14,148 nt of DNA, taken from an uncultured bacterium. GTDB lineage: Bacteria > Cyanobacteriota > Vampirovibrionia > Gastranaerophilales > Gastranaerophilaceae. The notes beneath the pieces were generated by a model. It did no database searches, was not told the DNA's origin, and saw only the letters and a list, made by a program, of their open reading frames with translations. The stretch's first letter is position 1; every line of letters starts with the position of its first letter. A program made the position numbers and the translations under genes. The stretch spans positions 1-14,148 of the forward strand of contig CAMDZX010000035.1 of NCBI GenBank assembly GCA_945910925.1, written 5' to 3'. Shown in pieces: positions 1 to 6,071 of this stretch.

Positions 1-175
1 GAGCTATTGCGGCTTATCTTATTAACTTGTCATTTTGGGCAGTTGGCAGAGCAAGCTCTACTATTCTGACCCGTCGCTTTCGCTCCTCCGGGAGCTATTG
101 CGGCTTATATTATTAACTTGTCATCTTGGGCAGTTGGTAGAGCAAGCTCTACTATTCTGACCCCGTCGCTTTCGC
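1..175. repeat. Two direct tandem copies of an ~84-base palindrome-bearing repeat
   Basis: Copy 1 (1-83) and copy 2 (92-175) begin with GAGCTATTGCGGCTTAT and end with GTCGCTTTCGC; they differ by three substitutions and one extra C. The period is 91 because an 8-base spacer, TCCTCCGG, lies between them. Each copy carries a near-palindrome; in copy 2 it is GTAGAGC-AA-GCTCTAC. At the junction, GCTCC-TCCG-GGAGC (82-95) forms a 5-bp hairpin with a UNCG-type loop. The stretch lies 3' of infC on that gene's strand. The two copies are seen directly. Whether they belong to a genome-wide dispersed family is inference. No reading frame of note crosses them. Confidence 0.85.
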
Positions 176-193
176 AACATAGGTAAATTATAT

Positions 194-219
194 TATGCTC
201 AAAAAATTTAATCAAGCAT
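194..219 (-). terminator. Weak possible terminator hairpin after infC
   Basis: Just past the infC stop, the minus-strand RNA can pair ATGCTTGA (219-212) with TTGAGCAT (202-195), 8 bp including two G-U pairs. The following stretch is AU-rich but has no clean U run. It may end the infC transcript inefficiently. Confidence 0.25.
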
Positions 220-222
220 TTT

Positions 223-774
223 CTAATTTACAGGTGCAAGGAACAAAGTAACGTTTCTGCCTTCAAGTCTTGGCGGCTTTTCGACAGCAATTGTATCGCC
301 CTTTAAATCCTCCATGAACTTATTTGCCAAATCCATAGCAAGTCTTGAATGTTGCATTTCACGCCCTCTCAACATAACAACGATTTTTACTTTGTTACCC
401 TGAGATATGAATTTGTTTATATTTTTTATTCTAACCTGATAATCGTGTGTATCAATCTTATAACGAACCTTGACTTCTTTTATATCAACGGTATGTTGTT
501 TTTTCTTGGCTTCCTTTGCGCGCTTTTCAAGTTCGTATTTATATTTACCATAATCCAGTATCTTTGCAACAGGCGGTGCCTGATTAGGGCTTACTACGAC
601 CAAATCCAAATTAGCTTCTTCTGCCATCGCTAACGCTTTTGATGTTAAAACTACTCCGTGATTTTCACCATTTTCGTCTATTAATCTTACTTCTTTGGAA
701 CGAATTTTTTCGTTCATTAATACCTTATCCTTGCCGTTATTACGGTTTCCGTATCTTGTGTCCTCGTTTCCTAT
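223..774 (-). CDS. infC: Translation initiation factor IF-3
   Basis: IF-3 binds the 30S subunit, keeps it free of 50S and checks the start codon and initiator tRNA. The N-terminal domain begins at NEKIRSKEVRLID and includes the DYGKYKYE segment; a charged linker (KRAKEAKKKQ) leads to the C-terminal domain with KEVKVRYKI, LRGREMQH and the terminal LFLAPVN, all typical of the family. The start is unusual. The frame is open back to a GTG at 828, and the first in-frame ATG is at 717. The only strong Shine-Dalgarno (AAAGGAG, 789-783) lies 8 bases before an ATA at 774. Starting there gives 183 residues, close to the usual length; starting at the ATG gives 164. A promoter-like pair at 847-819 would also leave the GTG off the mRNA. 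Identity is certain; the AUA start is inferred. rpmI and rplT, which often follow infC, are not seen in the 222 bases downstream. Confidence 0.95.
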   Translation of the reverse strand: MGNEDTRYGNRNNGKDKVLMNEKIRSKEVRLIDENGENHGVVLTSKALAMAEEANLDLVVVSPNQAPPVAKILDYGKYKYELEKRAKEAKKKQHTVDIKEVKVRYKIDTHDYQVRIKNINKFISQGNKVKIVVMLRGREMQHSRLAMDLANKFMEDLKGDTIAVEKPPRLEGRNVTLFLAPVN

Positions 775-782
775 TGCTTGGT

Positions 783-789
783 CTCCTTT
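783..789 (-). promoter_or_regulatory. Strong ribosome binding site pointing to an AUA start of infC
   Basis: The minus strand reads TAAAGGAGAC at 790-781. The core AAAGGAG sits 8 bases before ATA at 774-772 and has no ATG, GTG or TTG at a suitable distance in the infC frame. AUA is one of the start codons that IF-3 itself discriminates against, as with the AUU of E. coli infC. Confidence 0.55.
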
Positions 790-818
790 ATACTGAATTA
801 ATTTTCTGTAACGCAAAT

Positions 819-847
819 ATAATAACACATTTCTCTTTTTTTTGCAA
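819..847 (-). promoter_or_regulatory. Candidate infC promoter
   Basis: Minus strand: TTGCAA (847-842), a 17-base spacer, then TATTAT (824-819), which matches the -10 consensus at five of six positions. Transcription would start near 812, giving a leader of about 38 bases before the AUA at 774. It lies just downstream of the terminator of the upstream EF-hand gene. Consensus match only. Confidence 0.4.
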
Positions 848-860
848 AAATATAATCAAA

Positions 861-897
861 ACTCCGGATATTTACTTACGAATAAGTTATCCGGAGT
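861..897 (-). terminator. Terminator hairpin between the EF-hand gene and infC
   Basis: A perfect 10-bp stem, ACTCCGGATA (861-870) with TATCCGGAGT (888-897), encloses a second 5-bp stem ACTTA-CGAA-TAAGT (874-887). On the minus strand it follows the EF-hand stop by about 35 bases and is followed by a T-rich run including TATTTTT. The plus strand also has ATTTTT just after the stem, so it could work both ways. Confidence 0.7.
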
Positions 898-931
898 ACA
901 AATTTTTCCCGTAATTACAACACTTCCCTTC

Positions 932-1486
932 TTAATCGTCATTCAACCATTTATACGATAAAAGGCTGCTTGAAAATTCTTTATCCTCATCACCATAGAA
1001 TATAGATGTATTTTTTATCATCGTATTTTCATCTTCAACTTTTCGTTTTGCCATTTTAGATGTCAAATTGTATGCTTGAATTTCCCCTGCAGTAACTTTT
1101 CCGTCGTGGTTTGTATCAATTTCTGAAAAATGGTCAAGAATTGTTCCCTGCATATCTGCGGAAATTCCACTCATTCCACCCAATTGGGTAATTTGTTGTC
1201 TTGTTAAACCCTGATTTGCAATCTGTGTCATCAAGGTTTGAACTTCATTAGTTGAAAGAGTTCCGTCACCGTTCTTGTCTAGTGTACCAAAGTTTTGGCT
1301 TAAATATGATGCAAATGTTGCACCCATACCGCCTGTGCTTGTTAGCAAGGTTGAATTTCCCATTGCCTCAACAAGATTGTTTTGGTTTAAACCGTCTTTA
1401 TATAAGTTTGATAATATTGCATAAGAATTCGACATGCCTGCCTGTATCCCTGTTATTAGGGATGTTCCATTTAAATAACCGGACAT
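932..1486 (-). CDS. EF-hand calcium-binding protein with two EF-hands
   Basis: The 184-residue product has two canonical EF-hand loops, DKNGDGTLSTNE (residues 70-81) and DTNHDGKVTAGE (124-135). Each has Asp, Asn and Asp at loop positions 1, 3 and 5, Gly at 6 and the bidentate Glu at 12, so both should bind calcium. The roughly 65 residues before the first loop are rich in Gly, Ser, Asn and Thr; the last 40 are charged. There is no signal peptide or membrane segment, so a cytoplasmic place is most likely, though the Gly/Ser/Asn-rich head would also suit a surface or appendage protein. The start is supported by AGGAG 9 bases upstream of the ATG. It is a single gene, ended by the hairpin at 861-897. 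The cellular role is unknown; a calcium sensor or buffer is inferred from the loops alone. Confidence 0.85.
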   Translation of the reverse strand: MSGYLNGTSLITGIQAGMSNSYAILSNLYKDGLNQNNLVEAMGNSTLLTSTGGMGATFASYLSQNFGTLDKNGDGTLSTNEVQTLMTQIANQGLTRQQITQLGGMSGISADMQGTILDHFSEIDTNHDGKVTAGEIQAYNLTSKMAKRKVEDENTMIKNTSIFYGDEDKEFSSSLLSYKWLNDD

Positions 1487-1675
1487 TTTGGGGCTCCTAT
1501 ATATTTTTTACCTACAATATCATATTAATGATTTTTTTCTCATAATCAACCATTCATTTGAAGTATTTATTTTGTATCCATGACTTTTTTATAAAAAAAT
1601 AGTCAAATGTCTAATATACAATTGAATATTTAAGTTATATGATATTTTTATCTTGGAAGTTTTAGATGGACACGG

Positions 1676-1870
1676 ATGATGGAGTTAAGCGAGAGAGAAG
1701 TTGAAGTTTTAAAATGTCTGGCTGAGGGTATGGACAACAATCAAATAGCGGAAACGCTTATGGTTAGTGTGCATACAGTTAAAGCGCATTTGTGTTCGAT
1801 TTTTGCAAAACTAAAAGTTAACGGTAGAGTTCAAGCTGCCGTTCGGGCAATTAAGTTGGGGATAATTTAA
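1676..1870 (+). CDS. Stand-alone LuxR/GerE-type helix-turn-helix protein
   Basis: The 64 residues are almost exactly one LuxR-type DNA-binding domain. LSEREVEVLKCLAEG starts the domain, NNQIAETLMVSVHTVKAHL carries the helix-turn-helix with the recognition helix, and KLKVNGRVQAAVRAIKLGII is the closing dimerisation helix. No receiver or ligand-binding domain precedes it; an in-frame TGA lies at 1640. Two adjacent ATG codons (1676, 1679) are possible starts. No good Shine-Dalgarno is present; the nearest, GGAAG at 1655, is too far. An 8-codon reading in another frame (TTG at 1653) ends in a TGA at 1677 that overlaps the ATG; it could be a coupled leader or the remnant of a lost domain. It may act as a solo regulator, as GerE does. 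It is the only plus-strand gene in the left two thirds, and its targets are unknown. Confidence 0.75.
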   Translation: MMELSEREVEVLKCLAEGMDNNQIAETLMVSVHTVKAHLCSIFAKLKVNGRVQAAVRAIKLGII

Positions 1871-1951
1871 TTATATTTAAACATGGAACCTTTTACCCCA
1901 ATTTTTATTTGCCCTGTTTCACACAACTGTCCCAAATAATTTTACAAATAA

Positions 1952-1981
1952 ATATCTGTAACGTAGAGTAGTTGCAGATAT
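1952..1981. repeat. 11-bp hairpin after the LuxR-type gene
   Basis: ATATCTGTAAC (1952-1962) pairs with GTTGCAGATAT (1971-1981) with one U-G pair when read as plus-strand RNA; the loop is GTAGAGTA. No T run follows, so a simple terminator is unlikely. Confidence 0.5.
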
Positions 1982-2036
1982 AGAATTCGCTGAATTGTGT
2001 CCGGACAATAATTTTTTAATTAGGTTACAGCCGTAG

Positions 2037-2054
2037 GGTAGACTTTAGTCTACC
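2037..2054. repeat. REP-like palindrome
   Basis: GGTAGAC-TTTA-GTCTACC is a perfect 7-bp inverted repeat (8 bp if the loop is reduced to TT). It is not followed by a T run. It shares the GGTAGA...TCTAC plan of the palindrome in the left-edge repeat at 1-175, which suggests the same class of dispersed palindrome. Confidence 0.5.
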
Positions 2055-2222
2055 AACACATCAATATAAGTAAGGTACAATATTTCACACTATTTTGTTT
2101 TTTAGTTTAATAGCCACGGTAATTATCGAGTAATGTAAGCCCTGATAAGAAAAATATCTTTGTTATTTATTATTAATTTATTAAAAATTTATCGCGGACA
2201 GTAGTGTGTTTCGCGGGGAGTT

Positions 2223-2807
2223 TTAGTCTATAACAATTTCTCCCTGACGATAAATCACAGGTTCATCATCCTTAAACCCGACAACGGTTGATGCCAAACC
2301 TTTCGCAACAAAACCGTAATCAGGGATAACCAAATCAACTTTTTCCCCTACATATGCTATGGCTTCATCATAATTCAATGCGGGCGGTTCATGTGACAGA
2401 TTGGCACTAGTTGTCGCAAGAACTCTTGAAGGAATACATCGGCAGATTTCTTGAAAAAGCTCGTTATCAGGAACTCTTATACCTACTGTTTCAAGATTTG
2501 ACGTGATATATTCGGGTGTCTTGTCGGATTTTGGAACAACGACGGTCAATGCACCCGGAAAATATTTCTTCACGAGTTTTTGTGCAGTTTTTGGAACATC
2601 TTTTATGTAATCAAAAAGCGGATAAACATCATCTGACATTAAAATCAAAGGTTTTTCTTTCTCTCTGTTTTTTATCCGATAAATTTTTCTTACTGCTTTT
2701 TCACTTTCCGGCAAACAGCCCAAACCCCATACAGTATCAGTAACGAATGCAATAACGCCGTCATTTTCTAATATATTTCTGATTTTATTTTTTAACTGAA
2801 CATCCAT
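2223..2807 (-). CDS. tsaC: L-threonylcarbamoyladenylate synthase (TsaC/YrdC family)
   Basis: The enzyme makes threonylcarbamoyl-AMP from threonine, bicarbonate and ATP, the first step of the t6A37 modification on tRNAs that read ANN codons. The 194 residues hold the whole YrdC domain: TDTVWGLG near residue 23, the basic KNREKEKPL segment, FPGALTVVV, VGIRVPDN, TTSANLSHEPP and the closing STVVG and IYRQGEI. There is no C-terminal Sua5 domain, so the short TsaC form fits. The ATG is 3 bases after the murJ stop and lacks a strong Shine-Dalgarno, so translation is probably coupled to murJ. It is the last gene of the cysS > spoIID-like > murJ > tsaC operon. Its partners (TsaB, TsaD, TsaE) are not in the window. 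The related YciO group is a less likely alternative. Confidence 0.93.
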   Translation of the reverse strand: MDVQLKNKIRNILENDGVIAFVTDTVWGLGCLPESEKAVRKIYRIKNREKEKPLILMSDDVYPLFDYIKDVPKTAQKLVKKYFPGALTVVVPKSDKTPEYITSNLETVGIRVPDNELFQEICRCIPSRVLATTSANLSHEPPALNYDEAIAYVGEKVDLVIPDYGFVAKGLASTVVGFKDDEPVIYRQGEIVID

Positions 2808-2810
2808 ACT

Positions 2811-4382
2811 CTAAACTCTTTTAAATTTTCCCAACACCCTGTTAAGGATTTCTCCCACATAGTTTACCTTGAATAAACAACTTAAACCTACATATACCGT
2901 TAACATTTCTGTTGAAATTGCAACCAGTCTTGTAATAATATGACAATTTGTCATAAATCTTGCTGAAATGTAAGTAATCACAAAAGTCAATAAACCAACG
3001 AACATCATTTTTAATAAATTGATAAATAAATTCTTATAATCCATCTTGACTTTTGATGATATCAACAAGCCTAAAACTACCGCATTATAAAGAGTTACAA
3101 GCGACGTTGAAAGAGTTATTCCGCCTATTTGCCATCCGAGTTTTGTTATAAAAATATAGTTAAAAATAAACTTTAAAAGTATTGATGAAGATGCAATTAA
3201 AAACGGAGTTTTTGAGTCATCAAAAGCATAATAAACTCTGGTTATTGAATCCCTGAACACATAAGGAATAATAGATAATGACAGATACAACAACGCATCA
3301 AATACCATCAATGAGTCATCATAAGTAAATGCTCCACGTTCAAATACCAATCTTACACAATCAAGTCCGAGAGTAAAAATTCCGATAATGATAGGCATTG
3401 CAACAAAAAACAAAAGTCCTACGCCTTTATTAAAATATGTTCTTATTCCTTCAAAATCTTTTTTCGCAACAAGTCTTGTAAATAAAGGAAATAACGGAAC
3501 AAGAAACGCCGTCACAAGAATCCCGACCGGAAATTGAAAAATTCGATTTGCATACCCCAGAGCAGTCCAAGCACCTTCACGCAAAGAAGATGTAAAAAAC
3601 ATATCAACATAGATATGAAGTTGACCTATCGTTGAACTAAAAACCGCCGGAACAAGGAGTTCGCATATTGATTTAAGTTCGACATTATTTTTAAAATTCA
3701 AATTAGGTTTAAACCTGAATCCGATTTTTTTTATTTGCGGAAATTGAAGTAAAAACTGACATATTGCCCCAACCGTCGTCGCCCATGCCAGTACAAGTCC
3801 GTAATTATCATTTTTTGCAGAGCAAACTGCTGCAATTATAACAATACTCATAATCATAGGCGAAAAATTAGGAAGCATAAACTTTTTATAAGTAATCAAA
3901 AGTCCGTAATATATTCCGACAATACCGCCTACAATAAACACGGGAGTCATAATTCTCAAATGCGTTGCCGCAAGAGAAACAAGTTCGGGTGTTCCGTTAG
4001 ATATTATAATTCCCATTATCTGAGTTGAGAATAAGTAACATATTAACCCCAACATAGAAAAGAAAAATACGCTCAAAACAAGAAACGTATTATAAAGCCT
4101 GTTTACAAACTCACTCGGTTTTTCTTGAATATCAGGTATCAGTTTGGAAAACACGGCAACAGTTGCACTATGGAACGGACCGCCGACACCTCCCAGCAAA
4201 ATTATTGCAAAAGAAGGTATTTGATACGCATAAAAATATGCATCCGAAACAATAGATGCTCCGTAGTATTTTGCCGTAACAACGTCACGCAAAAAACCTA
4301 CTAATTTACTTAATATCGTAACCAATGCAATCAGCCAAGCGGCTTTTAAAATTCCCGAGTTTCCTTTGTCTGTTTCTTCCAT
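2811..4382 (-). CDS. murJ: Lipid II flippase MurJ (MviN family)
   Basis: MurJ moves undecaprenyl-linked lipid II across the inner membrane for peptidoglycan synthesis. The 523-residue product is a polytopic MOP-superfamily protein with about 14 hydrophobic segments. Family landmarks are LSKLVGFLRD with Arg32, SDAYFYAYQIPS (46-57), the GGVGGPFHSATVAVF segment that stands in for the usual AEGAFSQAF-like stretch, and LGYANRIFQFPVGIL with Arg280 at the place of the essential Arg270 of E. coli MurJ. RRIF-like arginines before the GGVGG segment are absent, a divergence from the proteobacterial form. The start lies 12 bases after the spoIID-like stop, with only a short GGA upstream. It overlaps neither neighbour but is clearly in the same operon, between a wall-acting protein and TsaC. 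Wzx-type flippases are related, but the motifs favour MurJ. Confidence 0.93.
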   Translation of the reverse strand: MEETDKGNSGILKAAWLIALVTILSKLVGFLRDVVTAKYYGASIVSDAYFYAYQIPSFAIILLGGVGGPFHSATVAVFSKLIPDIQEKPSEFVNRLYNTFLVLSVFFFSMLGLICYLFSTQIMGIIISNGTPELVSLAATHLRIMTPVFIVGGIVGIYYGLLITYKKFMLPNFSPMIMSIVIIAAVCSAKNDNYGLVLAWATTVGAICQFLLQFPQIKKIGFRFKPNLNFKNNVELKSICELLVPAVFSSTIGQLHIYVDMFFTSSLREGAWTALGYANRIFQFPVGILVTAFLVPLFPLFTRLVAKKDFEGIRTYFNKGVGLLFFVAMPIIIGIFTLGLDCVRLVFERGAFTYDDSLMVFDALLYLSLSIIPYVFRDSITRVYYAFDDSKTPFLIASSSILLKFIFNYIFITKLGWQIGGITLSTSLVTLYNAVVLGLLISSKVKMDYKNLFINLLKMMFVGLLTFVITYISARFMTNCHIITRLVAISTEMLTVYVGLSCLFKVNYVGEILNRVLGKFKRV

Positions 4383-4394
4383 AATTCCAATTTA

Positions 4395-6071
4395 CTACAA
4401 AAATTTAACGTATAGATTAATTTTTATATTTCCTTTACTTAAATCATTTGTTACCATTCTGTTTTGACATGCCGGCACATATATAATTGTATTTATTTTG
4501 TCTTTTTTGATATAAGAAGATATATCAAGTTCGCAGCGTTGAATATTCATATACTTACTCAAATCAAAATTACAAACCTTGCCGTTTATATTAACCTGTA
4601 AAGCATTCAATCCTTTTCTATCAGGAATTTCAATCAATGCTTTATCACTTGGCGGATAAAATGTTTGCTTAACTGTCTGTTTATCAACTTCTACCGGTTG
4701 TGTGCCAAGATAAATACCTGTATAGTAATGCTTTAATATTTCTACAAAATTCTTCTTCAATTCCTTAGCCATATAACTTGCGCCATATTGACTCATCCCG
4801 ACACCGTGTCCAAAACCTCCGCCGTATGCGGTTATTTGAGAAATATCTCCACAACAGTCCGTATCACATTTGAATACAACATTCGCACTTGGCAGGGCTT
4901 TTCCATCCTTAGTGAATAAACGTCTTATAACAAGTTCTTTTGATACTCTGAATTTACCTTCAGTAGTAACAATGTCCATATAAATTATTTTTCCTGAATT
5001 GCCACGTCTTATAACTTTCAATTCTTTCAACGTGCCGAATTTAGAATTATCGCAAAATTCAGGTTTAACAAATCCTGTTTTTGACTGTTTTAATAAATTT
5101 TGAACCAGTACATTTTCAAGTTCTTCTCTTTCCCACGTTCTTGTCCATCTGTAATATTTAGATTTGTTGTCATAGGATAAAGGAGTTGTTGAATAATACT
5201 CATACGCAATATCTTCTCTATTTAATGCCTGAGTACCTTTTATATCAGGTTTGGACATCAAATACGGTTTTAGCGGTGCAGGAAATTGTTTTGTATCGGG
5301 ATCAGAAAAAGCATAAGAATAATTTTCCGTATACCCGCCTGCACAAGAACTATATAACGCCAATATCGGTTGATGATTATATATTGCAATTATACCCTCT
5401 GTTTCTTTAACCGCTTTGTTTCCAAGCTCTATTTCCGTGTTGTATCCGAAATAAACCTGACTTGCAACACTATCAACAACATCATACGCTTTTGAAACCT
5501 TTGTTCTTGGCATAATAGCATAGTTTCTTGCAGCAACTGCTTGTGCTTTTAATGCCTCTAATCCAAAGTGGGTCGGCATTTCGTTTGAAACCACACCTTT
5601 GAGATAATCTTCAAGTTCAATAATATTAATAAGATACAGGATATTTGGCTTTGTATTCTTTTGAACCCTTAATGCACCTCTATATAGTGCCTGCTTCCCT
5701 GCACGCTTAAGCTCTTTAACTCCCAATACTCCGTCAGGACAAGCAAAAACATAACCGTTTGGTGACTCAAAATAAGAGTCTTCATTTGGCACTTTAAAAG
5801 ATATTATACCGTCTTTTATTGTAAACGTTACTGCTTGATAGGGTGGGATTTTAACAACGGTTTTTCTTGTATCAGGCTCACAAACATATCCTGTTTCCGT
5901 ACTATAAAGAGCGACGCTGCCCCTTTCCAGAGTTCTAAAGCCGTTATCCATAATTCCTACACGAATTATCGGAGATTGTGTATCACCTTGTCCTATTGCA
6001 ACATTAATACCAAAAACGGATATAATCAGTAATATTGTAAATACAAATATTTTTTTTATTTTATTTCCCAA
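4395..6071 (-). CDS. Secreted SpoIID/LytB-domain protein
   Basis: SpoIID proteins are lytic transglycosylases that cleave glycan strands; LytB relatives enhance amidases. The 558-residue product starts with a basic head and a hydrophobic signal or anchor (about residues 8-27) ending before GQGDTQ. The family core is plain: LEDYLKGVVSNEMP, whose Glu matches the proposed catalytic residue, LEALKAQAVAARNYA, the SSCAGGYTENY segment and GGGFGHGVGMSQYGASYMA. About 120 residues before and 110 after the core are predicted beta-rich additions, making it longer than B. subtilis SpoIID (about 340). The start is TTG at 6071, overlapping the cysS end by 16 bases, with AAGAAGG 6 bases upstream; the next Met would remove the signal. 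The position between cysS and murJ suggests wall remodelling in vegetative cells, not sporulation. Confidence 0.9.
   Translation of the reverse strand: MGNKIKKIFVFTILLIISVFGINVAIGQGDTQSPIIRVGIMDNGFRTLERGSVALYSTETGYVCEPDTRKTVVKIPPYQAVTFTIKDGIISFKVPNEDSYFESPNGYVFACPDGVLGVKELKRAGKQALYRGALRVQKNTKPNILYLINIIELEDYLKGVVSNEMPTHFGLEALKAQAVAARNYAIMPRTKVSKAYDVVDSVASQVYFGYNTEIELGNKAVKETEGIIAIYNHQPILALYSSCAGGYTENYSYAFSDPDTKQFPAPLKPYLMSKPDIKGTQALNREDIAYEYYSTTPLSYDNKSKYYRWTRTWEREELENVLVQNLLKQSKTGFVKPEFCDNSKFGTLKELKVIRRGNSGKIIYMDIVTTEGKFRVSKELVIRRLFTKDGKALPSANVVFKCDTDCCGDISQITAYGGGFGHGVGMSQYGASYMAKELKKNFVEILKHYYTGIYLGTQPVEVDKQTVKQTFYPPSDKALIEIPDRKGLNALQVNINGKVCNFDLSKYMNIQRCELDISSYIKKDKINTIIYVPACQNRMVTNDLSKGNIKINLYVKFL

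Larger units (their letters stand above)
1871..2222. other. 352-base intergenic region with palindromes, no gene seen
   Basis: No convincing coding frame or known RNA is visible between the LuxR-type gene and tsaC, which converge here. Contents: a hairpin at 1952-1981, a DNA palindrome TGTCCGGACA at 1998-2007 followed by an A/T run that might be a weak terminator for the LuxR-type gene, and the hairpin GGTAGAC-TTTA-GTCTACC at 2037-2054. The last 70 bases are very A/T-rich up to a GC patch near 2193-2220. Confidence 0.6.

Noticed and set aside
38..83. tRNA gene
   Set aside because: Only a D-arm-like stretch; no acceptor stem, anticodon stem or T-arm can be folded.
1..175. CRISPR array
   Set aside because: Only two long units, an 8-base gap instead of spacers of regular length, and no cas gene.
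223..828. infC starting at GTG 828
   Set aside because: No Shine-Dalgarno at a suitable distance, an N-terminal extension unlike IF-3, and it overlaps the predicted promoter.
4395..6071. Evidence that the organism sporulates
   Set aside because: SpoIID/LytB domains are widespread in non-sporulating bacteria including Cyanobacteria, and no other sporulation gene is seen.
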